DNA of 64,000 nucleotides from Astropecten irregularis (Eukaryota > Echinodermata > Asteroidea > Paxillosida > Astropectinidae), in contig OZ020258.1 of assembly GCA_963971285.1 (NCBI GenBank), positions 4,340,001-4,404,000 of the forward strand. Reading direction: 5' to 3'. Positions within the stretch are counted from its first letter, which is position 1; each line of letters begins with the position of its first letter. The position numbers were made by a program, and so were the translations under genes. The notes beneath the pieces were generated by a model. The model saw only the letters and a program-made list of their open reading frames with translations, searched no databases and was not told the DNA's origin. Shown here in pieces: positions 56,301 to 64,000 of this stretch.

Positions 56301-59300
56301 AGCCGAGGGCGCCGCTGTCAACTCGATCACGTTGTAGCCCCATCCTTCACAATTCAGCACCCCACTGCGAGTAAGGATGATTAGCCTCCCAAATTATGGA
56401 TTCTGCATGTTTGGAATTTCTCGACAGGACGAGCCACAGTCTGGTAAATCCGGCTGGGGCAAGGGTTTTGAAACCATCGAGTACGACCACGCATCCAAGC
56501 TCAACATCCAACGGAACAGGACGTTTGCATCGTGCGTCAAGCGGAGATCGGTCAAGTTTGAGGTCTACTACGGGCGAGGGTTTCTGCGGAGTGACAAGCT
56601 ACTAGCCCAGGCCAGCCTCAAACTAGCGGAGCTAGAGAGTAAATGTGAAATTCATGAAAGCCTTCCGGTGAGTACAATGTACAGACATTTTTGAAACAAT
56701 AAATTCCTTCTGGGGCCAATTTCATAGAGCTGCTGGAGCACAAAAACTTGCTTAAGCACCTAAAACCTTAGTAAATGAAATCAGTATGCCAGCCAAAACT
56801 CCTTGTGGATGTTATGCTCAGCAAACAATGGCTGAATACAAGTCAAAAGCAGTATAAACATCAACATCAAGCAAATTTTTGTGTTTAAGCAGCTCTATGA
56901 AATTGGCTCCTGGTCTTGAGTTTTGACTTGAGTTTTGATTTTACTATCAGTAAGTATTTAAATGCTTTCTCTTTATGTCTTATCATATAGTTATATGATG
57001 GCCGTAAACCGACTGGAGGGAAGTTGGAGGTCAAAGTTCGTCTGCATCATCCGCTGAGTGGAGTAAAGGAAGATCAAACCAAAGAGAAATGGCTGGTCAT
57101 TGATAGCACAAACAAGAAGTCAAAGGTTTGTTTCTTTGAAAACTTGATCAATCTCTTCACCATAGATAGAGTGGAGGTACTGTATTTTATTGTCTTGTGA
57201 TGAATGTTGAACTTGTTTTAGACCTATGAATTATGTACTGTAAAGAGACCATCAGGCTTGTGGAGGCATCCATTGCCTTACTGTGGACTAGGTTCCCCTT
57301 TAAGTCTTATTTATACTGTGAAGAGACCATCAGTCTTGTTTCATTGCGATGGACTGGTTTTTCCATACCATAGGGGTGAAGGCATTCATTGCTGCCTTGC
57401 TGTGGACTAGGTACCCCTTCCAATCCTATTTATGCTGCAAAGAAAAGGGACTTGGTTTATTTGAGAAACCTGGATTTAATTATATTGTTACACTTACTGA
57501 ATAAACATGCGAAATAATTTTTTTAAACAAGCTTCCTTGTTTGTTCTTTACTTAGGTCAGCACAGCAGCGTCTCCTCAAAAGTAAGTTGCCATTTCTGAA
57601 ATTTGAGCTTGAAATCTTTTGTTTTAAAACAACATTCATAAAATTTAAACAAATGCAATGCCATGATGTTTATTTACTAGAGATTTAAGTTGAGTTTAAT
57701 GGGAGCGATTTCAATTCTGCTCTTTAGAGAGTTTTCATTAGTACTCGAGACAAATTCATGTCTCCACAAGGATACACATTGAGGTATGTGTCTGTTTAAA
57801 CGTGTTTTTTTATTATTTGTATGATATAGGAACGTGCAATCTACTGAAAGCTTGGAAGTACTGAAGTGGGAGTTGGACAAACTGAAGAAAAAGGTAAGCA
57901 CATACTAGAGCATATATCACAACATGACAGTCCTTAGCTCCTCGATACTGCCTATTGTCCCTCTTCAGCCTGCTAATAGTTTGTTTGCTTTCTTCTACGT
58001 TCACTTGGTCCATGGTGCGGTTCCCAAAGATATTAGGCATGATGTAGCCAATGCCTGCTTGGTCACCATGAACATATTCCCCTCCAGGCCACTCTATCCA
58101 GCATGACAGTACACAGTCCTTAGCTCCTCAATACTGTCTATTGTCCCTCTTCAGTGTGCTAATAGTTTGTCTGCTTTCTGCTACGTTCACTTGGTCCATG
58201 GCGCGGTTCCCAAAGATACATGTATTAGGCATGATGTTGCCAATGCCTGCTAGGTCACCATGAACATGTCCCCTCCAGGCCACTCTATCTAACATGACAG
58301 TCCTTAGCTCCTTGATACTGTCTATATTAGTGTCCCTCTTCATCGTGCTAGTGTAGTTTGTTTGCTTTCTACGGCATTTTCTTGTTTTGTGGTGTAGTTC
58401 CCAGAGAATTGCTTTACTTGCTAACAAGCCAATGATGTATTAATATAAATCCATCCTTTTGTAATGAGGTGTCCCATTTTGGATGGACGCTTGGTCGCAA
58501 GTGTTAACTTATAGCATTTTCTTTCATATTTTGATTTTGAAACTAAGACGGCGGAGTTGCAAGCACACAGACGGGCCATCCCTAAAGAGCTGATCAGTCT
58601 ACAGAAGGTCACAGCGGATAGGATACTGAAGCTGCATGCTTTCATTAAAGAAGGAAGCAAAGAGGACATACAAGGTACAACAAACACTGTCACAAACACC
58701 ATGATACCTGATCTCCCCTGGGTTCTGTCGGACATGTTGCTCAAAAAATTGTTTCCTGTTTTTTAGGGAAATATTTTGGAGAAATTGATTGATATTTGTA
58801 TGAACTTAGAATAGATTCAGCTGGGGGAGCTAAATGGATTTCAGAAGAATTTTTTTTGTGCTGCAAATTTTTCCTTTCACATGATGTGAAGTTACTTACC
58901 TTCAAGTTGCCTGTAAAAATTCACTTGGTGTAACATTTGACCTTATAATTGCAGATGTCTTGAAAATAGTATGAAGTAGGCTCAACCAAATATCAAATTT
59001 ATACAAAATCAACATTCTTCATCTGCTTCAGCACAGCTGCCAACCATTTCAATTGTGGAGGAATAATTCCTCTTTTTTTTGGTAAAAATTCACTGTTTTC
59101 TAAAAACAAATCTGCACCGTATTGAACTGGGAATTTCACAGATGATTTTTACTGTATCTTTCTTGATATGTTTGCCCATGAATCTGTATTTCTTTGACAA
59201 AAACCAAAGTGGGATATTGCCTTTAAGATAGGTTGAACTTTCGCTAACATCTTGAATTTTTTTTACCCTCAGCCTATGCTAACAGACTCAATCAGTCACT

Positions 59301-60413
59301 ACCAGGTCTACTGTCTCAAGCCAAACAGCTCCAACAAGCAGGCAACGTGGACAAAGCTCGGGTCATCATGACCAAGAAACGACTCATTGAAAATGAGGTA
59401 AGAATCAATCCATATTATTTAATGAAATCTGCTAACAAAACAGGAATCCTTTAAAGGTAGTATCATACTTTGGTAAGAAACCAAAACAGAAATCTTCACA
59501 GATTTACGTATAACTTACAGGGTATGAAGATAGTAGTGGTAGAAACATTCCGTTAAAATGTTTTCGCCTGAAATAGTGTATTTATCCAGAAATTTGTAAA
59601 ACAACGACCTAAAATCTTTCGATCTTTTGAAAGATAAAAAATAAAAGAGAAAATACTTAAGAAATACTGTGGCTGTTTTTCACTGTTTTTTTTTTCTCAA
59701 AAAAGTGGGAACCATATGGGAATGAAATGTTCACAGATGACTGTAACTGTATCTGTCTTGATATTTTTGCCCATGAATCTGTATTTCTTTGATAAAAACC
59801 AAAGTATGATATTACCTTATAATGGAAGAAAGGTTTGTCATCGGTGAAAATGATGTATACAATTTCAAGGCATCAAGTTGTGTGCATTTAGTCCTATGTG
59901 AAGAGAGATTTTTAGGAAACAGAGGCTTATCATCCATTGGATGCTGCAGTTGGTGTAGTCTTTTGGAGAACAAGTTCATGAACAAAGATTGTCACCCCTC
60001 TGTTATTGCCCACCTTTGATCTTGCCTAATCTAACCCCTCATCCCTTTATCCCCTAATACCTTTATCTTCTCTTTGTGGTTTCCCAGCCTTATTGCATGC
60101 TTTCCCTAATTCCCTGGTCACTCTGCCCCCCTTTGTTCTGATCCTCTCATCCATTCATGTGTATCTTTACTTGCATGTTCTTGTCCTCTTGTCATTTAGC
60201 CTTTGAGAAAGATCCTGCTGGGATCAAACGTTTGGCCCTCCTCTTATCATTTAAAACGTTGATTCGGAAAATCTATTTCAAGTGTATCGCTGTCATTTGG
60301 TCTTGCTAGAATGTGTATTTTCTACGTCTTTTCTTTTTGTTGTTGTTTAATTTGTCTTTCTTTGGTAACATTTTATGCAGATTTCATCGTTAATGGGCAA
60401 GGATAAAAGATAA
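44244..60413 (+). CDS. CC2D1: Coiled-coil and C2 domain-containing protein 1 (CC2D1 / Lgd)
   Basis: CC2D1/Lgd is a cytosolic and endosomal protein that binds the ESCRT-III subunit CHMP4/Shrub through its DM14 repeats and so affects endosomal sorting and Notch signalling. Vertebrate paralogues have also been described as DNA-binding repressors. Twenty-four exons join in register to 957 residues, close to the roughly 950 of CC2D1A. The order is an acidic N-terminus (NSGLFDLSQLSGLAGIPQAD), four DM14 repeats with Pro-rich linkers, a C2 domain (about 665-815) and a helical C-terminal region (about 840-947). ATG 44244 opens a basic MFGGNKKKK start typical of the family. Exons 9 and 22 use less common AAG acceptors. 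Exon coordinates are in the module entries. It diverges from DDO. Its introns hold MITEs, a short telomere-like run and a duplicated piece of exon 9. Confidence 0.95.
45417..45436 (+). repeat. Short interstitial telomere-like repeat
   Basis: Three perfect TTAGGG units followed by TT, in CC2D1 intron 1. TTAGGG is the animal telomere repeat. Confidence 0.8.
47695..51298 (+). CDS. CC2D1: CC2D1 exons 5-11: four DM14 repeats and Pro-rich linkers
   Basis: The exons are 47695-47820, 47913-48123, 48840-48952, 49296-49380, 50077-50315, 50524-50809 and 51168-51298. Each DM14 repeat is a helical hairpin that binds CHMP4. Cores are IQNYEMALKNAQAANESSKV (exon 5), RQHEYKMAALEAKRAG (exon 7), RHDSYKTLLDKATQEGNASK (exon 9) and RQKEYKMMALKAKKEGD (exon 11). 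Linkers are Pro-rich. Exon 10 carries a tandem SPGQ-type repeat at about residues 434-469 (bases 50634-50742), probably length-variable between individuals. The family normally has four DM14 repeats, and four are present here. Confidence 0.93.
49017..49140 (-). repeat. MITE family A, internal fragment
   Basis: Reverse-oriented fragment in CC2D1 intron 7 (GAAATGCAGATTCATG, TCAAGAAAGATACAG, CCACTTTTTGAGAAAACAG). It lies directly before the duplicated exon-9 fragment. Confidence 0.65.
49536..49792 (+). repeat. MITE family B copy
   Basis: Full-length diverged copy in CC2D1 intron 8 with GGTAAATTTTACGGCGCTGC at the left and CTCCATGAAATTGGGCCC at the right. Confidence 0.7.
49795..49990 (+). repeat. 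SINE family C copy with tRNA-like unit
   Basis: TTTCTCAGGTAGCAGCATTGC, then GGGCTGGATAGCTCAGTTAG and GGTTCGAATCCCACTCC at 49893-49967. It directly follows the family B copy at 49536-49792. Confidence 0.8.
51671..51829. repeat. MITE family D
   Basis: AGGGGTCGATTTCTCCAAAC at the left and GGGTTTCGTGAAATCAACCCT at the right, in the CC2D1 intron between exons 11 and 12. Confidence 0.75.
51971..60413 (+). CDS. CC2D1: CC2D1 exons 12-24: linker, C2 domain and helical C-terminus
   Basis: The exons are 51971-52027, 52821-52982, 53172-53230, 54163-54279, 54966-55039, 55505-55554, 56428-56667, 56991-57125, 57556-57581, 57830-57893, 58548-58674, 59273-59397 and 60381-60413. The C2 domain begins near EVEINIVRG and runs through DTFVKFEFPYPS, FEVYYGRGFLRSDKLLAQAS and GGKLEVKVRLHHPLSG. 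The family C2 domain binds phospholipid. The C-terminal helices (ESLEVLKWELDKLKKK, then ISLQKVTADRILKLHAFIKE) match the conserved CC2D1 tail. Exon 20 is only 26 bases and exon 24 only 33 (SSLMGKDKR then TAA). Both were placed by splice phase and should be confirmed with transcripts. Confidence 0.88.
52093..52433 (+). repeat. MITE family A, full copy
   Basis: Full copy in the intron between CC2D1 exons 12 and 13, with both ends and the TTTTGATCTTTTAAAAGATC core. Confidence 0.8.
52440..52790. repeat. MITE family A, chimeric second copy
   Basis: It directly follows the copy at 52093-52433. The first half is plus-oriented and the end (TTTCTGTTTGGGTATGTTACTAA) is minus-oriented, so it is a rearranged or recombinant element. 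Confidence 0.6.
53368..53640 (+). repeat. Second tRNA-derived SINE type
   Basis: GGTTGGTGTAGCGGTTC (A-box-like) and CCGGGTTCAAGTCCGGC (B-box) head the unit. A conserved body follows with GATTCCGTGGGTTTTACCC and GGGGTTTTCCTCCC. The TAATAATAAT run at 53637-53647 may be its tail. It lies in the CC2D1 intron between exons 14 and 15. Confidence 0.7.
53729..53987. repeat. Long inverted repeat in a CC2D1 intron
   Basis: TATGTGGGTTTGGTTTGCGG and CCGCAAACCGAACCCACATA are complementary ends. Inner arms around GTAGGTCTCAATGTTTC and GAAACGTTGAGACCTA, with CTGCTCTAGTCATC / GATGACTAGAGCAG, continue the hairpin for over 100 bases per side. Confidence 0.85.
54726..54878. repeat. Foldback MITE
   Basis: GGGGCCGATTTCACTTAAGC pairs with AGCCAAATCGGCCCC. 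Inner TAAAGCCCAAATC and GATTTGGGCTTTA also pair. It lies about 90 bases upstream of CC2D1 exon 16. Confidence 0.8.
55118..55452 (+). repeat. MITE family A copy
   Basis: Right part and core are well preserved in the intron between CC2D1 exons 16 and 17 (TTTCACTGTTTTGTCAAAAAG, ACCTTTAAT end). The left terminal repeat is missing. Confidence 0.7.
55700..56060 (+). repeat. SINE family C, two body segments
   Basis: Two partial copies in a row, each with GCATCCT and CTGTTTCTCTGG/CTCAGGTTG followed by TTGTAGCATTGGTAATGCTG or a variant. The tRNA-like unit is mostly lost. Confidence 0.6.
56712..56912 (-). repeat. MITE family B-prime copy
   Basis: GGGGCCAATTTCATAGAGC to CTCTATGAAATTGGCTCC, in the CC2D1 intron between exons 18 and 19, 45 bases after the exon 18 donor. 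Confidence 0.8.
57915..58420 (-). repeat. Roughly 185-bp tandem repeat related to 34700-35156
   Basis: About three units in the CC2D1 intron between exons 21 and 22, in opposite orientation. The complement again reads [14 protein letters not shown] and includes an upstream part, DQVNVEESKQTISRLKRDN, that is lacking at 34700. Confidence 0.8.
59090..59228 (+). repeat. MITE family A, right end
   Basis: Only the right third of the element (CACTGTTTTCTAAAAAC to ATATTGCCTTTAAG), about 45 bases before CC2D1 exon 23. Confidence 0.6.
59453..59822 (+). repeat. MITE family A, full copy
   Basis: Full copy in the last CC2D1 intron, from AAAGGTAGTATCATACTTTGG-type ends to ATGATATTACCTT. Confidence 0.8.
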
Positions 60414-60558
60414 TAGGAAAACAACAAGCAGACAAGAACATCCTTTCCCTGTCGACTGCTGCAACTTTGTGTTTATTTAGCAACTACAGATCCCTGTGTA
60501 TCATCCAATTCAACACCCATAGATAAAACCTTCAGGCTAGGAGGCCCCTTAATTAAGG

Positions 60559-60905
60559 GGCTTTCACGCTAGACAAATTCCCCGGGGAATTGGTGGGGCA
60601 TTGCCAGGGTATTTTGGTCGGACCTTTCACACTAACAAAGAAATCGCTGGGGAATAGCTATTCCCCGGGAATGTTTACCCCTGCTCAGAAGTAGCAAGTA
60701 GGGCTAAAGCCAAAATTCCTGGGGAATTACGTTCTAGTGAATAATTCTGAGTTCTAATTAAGCAACTAGTGAAATAGTGTCCCTGGGAGTTTCCGTAGGT
60801 CTAGTGTGAATGGTTGCCGGGGTGACTTGTTGGTGGGGTTAAAATTCCACTGGGAATTCCCCGGGGATTTATTTCCCGGGGATTTGCTCTGCAGTGTGAA
60901 AAGGG
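60559..60905. repeat. Foldback repeat with CCCCGGGGAATT blocks
   Basis: GGGGCTTTCACGCTAG at the left and CAGTGTGAAAAGGG at the right, with many self-complementary ATTCCCCGGGGAATT-type blocks between. Confidence 0.65.
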
Positions 60906-60957
60906 TATCATGTTGATATAACACAGAGTCCACGTGGAGACCAAAATGATCATCCAT

Positions 60958-61365
60958 GGTCTTGTTGCCCTGGTGTACGTAGGTCTTGTTGCCCCAGTCT
61001 CAGCCTTGTATTGTACCCTGAGGCCTTGGCCTGTTGCCCTGGTCTAGGCCCTGTTTCCCTGTGGTAGGCCCTGCTGCCCCAGTCTCAGCCTTGTACCCTA
61101 AGGTCTTGGCTTGTTGCCCTGGTCTAGCATGTCTAGGCCTTGTTGCGCTGGTTAGGCCTTGTCGCCCCAGTCTCAGCCTTGTACCCTAAGGCCTTGGCTT
61201 GCTGCCCTGGTCTAGCATGTCTAGGCCTTGTTGCCCTGGTTAGGCCTTGTCGCCCCAGTCCTCAGCCTTGTACCCTCAGGCCTAGGTTTGTTGCCCTACT
61301 CTGGGGCCATGTTGCCCTGATCTAGGCCGTGTTGCCCTAGCCTGGTCTAGGTCTTGTTACATCCT
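60958..61365 (+). repeat. GCC/TTG-rich minisatellite
   Basis: Units such as GGTCTAGGCCTTGTTGCCCT and CCCCAGTCTCAGCCTTGTAC recur with a higher-order spacing of about 65-130 bases, downstream of the CC2D1 stop. Confidence 0.85.
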
Positions 61366-64000
61366 GAAGTGGCCTCATAGACAATTCATAATAGAAGTGG
61401 CCCCATGGCCCTGCTAATTCTTGTACAATAACGTGTAAAGATTTTGCCTGTAAATACAATAAATATCCAAGCAACTGATATTTTGCAAATTGATATTCCT
61501 TCTGAAAAATAAGTAAGGGAGAGAACTTTAATACTGAATGGACCAGCCACTGACAAGCCTGGCCAGGCCCGGACTTTGGGCCTGAAATCCTCCTCTTGTC
61601 AGCCCTGAACTTCACTACAATAGACTTGCTCAAAATCAACAAAGTCCGGCTTCTGGATACTGTCCATGATCAATGTGGACTCAATCTGTCAATCAGTAAG
61701 TTCCATAACAAAGCAAGGTGTTCGGATGGAGGTCAAAGTTCAAGGCTTGGGATTATAGAACCCCAAGACCTCAGGCAAAGCCCAATCCTGGCCTGGCTTT
61801 TCAGTGGCTAGGCCCAACTAGTTTAGAAGTTTCTTTGCCTAAAACCATAATGCCATTGCCTTGTGTAATCAATTAAGCGACAACTTCATACTGTGTACAT
61901 GTGTTATTATCATACAAGTTTGTTGGTGTAAATGCATTAGAATTTATATAGACGTTCTTATTGATACCAACATTGCTTTTGTGCTTATATAGGTACATGT
62001 AGAGCTACAGTAGGCCTATGAGTGTTTAAATTGCTCCAGAAAAAAAAAAAATTCTGGTTGGCTTAAAATGGCCGTAGGAGCAAAATCATAATGAAGATTA
62101 AGTGTAATGTATATTTTTGTTTTATTTTGTAAATAATTATATACTTAAATTAAAATTATAGAAAAATCTATATTTATCAGTTCATATACTGACAATGACA
62201 AAGTTTCAATTGTGGACTTGGGCTTTGGAATAATTGTTTAAAGGTAATATCATACTGGTTTTTATCAAGGAAAATGTTAAATTGATTCCTTTTTGGGCGA
62301 AAAAGTTTCTGGGCAAAACGGTTGTGGGCAAAGTGGAAAATGGGCGAAGTGACTGTAAAAAATGGTGTTTACCTTATTGGATAACAATCTGAAATTGCCA
62401 AATTCCTCTTTTATTCCCCAAAATTCCCAAATCAAAAGTGATATTTTGGAAAGTTGAACCAATTAGTGTTCTAACACTTCAAAACACAAAATATGACAGT
62501 AATTTCACAATATTTTGTTAATTTCAACAATTACATGCTGTTTTAATCATCTCTTTAAATATTACAAAACATATTTCATGTTCAAACACGACAAATGTGA
62601 ACAAACTGCTGCATTTAATTTTGCTTTGCTCATCACAATGATCAACGACACATTTTTCTTTTAAACTGGCAAACTATATAAAAAAAATGTAACAAAAATC
62701 TCTTTTTGATGACTGAATGCTTTGTACTTGAAGATATGTGTGTTACATTGGCTTTGTGTGAAATGATATTGTATTAATATATGACAACGCTAAAGTAGAT
62801 TTAACTTTTTAACAACCATGGATTTTTGCAGTGTACAATGTCCAATGGTTATGCCAAATTAATATCCCTTATTATAGCTTGAAACTGTGAATAATATAAT
62901 AACATATTCATTCAATTATTCTATTGGATATTAACTGATTAAAGCCAGTCATTTACATCACAGAGACGAAAATACAAGTCATTTTGGAGCATTCTAAATT
63001 TAAAATTCTATGTACGATTTTTTTCCCAAGGAATTATACATGAAATAAAATTGATTTCAAACTTACACTGGAAATAAAAGATGATTAAAAATGTGTGTTT
63101 TCTTTGAAACAGAACAATTGCTGATCTTAAATACAAGCCCTAGTATGGACCTTATTGAAGATAGCCCAAAACATGGCCAAACGGGGTATGTGCAGTATTT
63201 TGGGTAAAAATGTTGCTTGGGCTGGCGCTGAGTGATATACATGTACATTTTTCACAAGATTACCCATTGTCCTTTGTGTGTGCATGTGTAGTGCCCAAAA
63301 CAGGCAATCTTTGATAAGGTCCATGGGTTATTATCACTATTTTTTTAAAGATTTTCTTTCATAAAATGTACATGTTTTTAATAACAAAGCTATTAAACTG
63401 ACACAGAATTGTTCCATTAAATCTCAGATTGATTGGACAAAAGTCTATTTTGAGTTCAAAAGGCTGTCAATCTGTTAAGTAATTAAATAGGATTTTAAAG
63501 CTGTTGTCTTAGGCTAAATCCAGTAACTGTGAATTATACATACACCAAGTATACTGAGTTTTTTTGTAATGCGTCTTTGATCACTTTTGTGGAAAAGGCG
63601 CACTATAAATGTCCATATTATTATTATTATAACTGAATATCATTCTTGGCGGCCATTTTATGTTTGTGTACAAAACATGTCAAGCATTGTTGTCTAAATT
63701 GTTATAATGAATGACAACTACAACAGACAATTTCTATCATATATATGAATCTCATTGTAGTCATAGTGGAGACCAACTGTATGTAAAGTTACAGTACTGC
63801 CTGGACTTTATACATGTAGTCCGGTGTCCTTCAAAATACCACAATTTGCAGTATCCATATGACATATTCTTTGGACTTGGTCCAAGTTTGGCCTGTCAAA
63901 CCTCATGTTACCATGGTTACAGTGCCAGTGATTGACAACTTTGCCTTCTGCAAAAGGATTTAAATCAAGCCACATTGACCTGATTGTTCAGTTATTTCAC

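Larger units (their letters stand above)
60414..64000. other. CC2D1 3' UTR and intergenic sequence
   Basis: No exon of a further gene is recognisable here. Candidate AATAAA signals lie near 61458 and 63046, so the transcript could run for several hundred to a few thousand bases. The segment contains a foldback repeat (60559-60905), a GCC/TTG-rich minisatellite (60958-61365), a long AT-rich stretch (61860-63100) and an ATT run near 63617-63630 that looks like a SINE tail. Confidence 0.6.

Overview
This is animal nuclear DNA. Coding sequence is split into about 68 short exons with GT-AG introns, and the introns are packed with short non-autonomous repeats, tRNA-derived SINE pieces, minisatellites and hairpins. 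The gene content, the many ACATGTA and AGGCCTA stretches, and the repeat families with TIRs such as CAATTTCATAGAGCTGCTTA suggest a marine invertebrate deuterostome. An echinoderm, perhaps a sea star, is most likely. The phylum is inference, since no marker gene settles it.

Four protein-coding genes can be read exon by exon with every splice phase in register. (1) 479-6769, plus strand: the 3' part of a family-B2 (adhesion-type) GPCR, from TM2 to the stop; its 5' end lies outside the window. (2) 8248-26149, minus strand: a complete 24-exon, 1065-residue receptor guanylyl cyclase of the natriuretic-peptide / egg-peptide receptor type. (3) 29850-42515, minus strand: a complete 10-exon, 335-residue FAD oxidase of the D-aspartate / D-amino-acid oxidase family, ending in the peroxisomal signal SKL. 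(4) 44244-60413, plus strand: a complete 24-exon, 957-residue CC2D1 (Lgd) protein with four DM14 repeats and a C2 domain. Genes 1 and 2 converge over a 1.5 kb gap. Genes 2 and 3 lie in tandem, 3.7 kb apart. Genes 3 and 4 diverge from a 1.7 kb shared upstream region. 60414-64000 is 3' UTR and/or intergenic sequence.

The genes do not form one pathway: the neighbourhood holds two cell-surface receptors, one peroxisomal enzyme and one ESCRT-III regulator. No previously undescribed multi-gene system is visible. The notable features are structural. tRNA-like sequence begins at two splice donors of the cyclase gene. MITEs sit within 4-40 bases of splice sites. A fragment of CC2D1 exon 9 is duplicated in an intron and differs only at synonymous positions. 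There are long, near-perfect nested hairpins, and one repeat unit with a retroelement-like reading frame is arrayed in two genes in opposite orientations. Exon coordinates were worked out by hand from frame, splice signals and family similarity; none was checked against transcripts.
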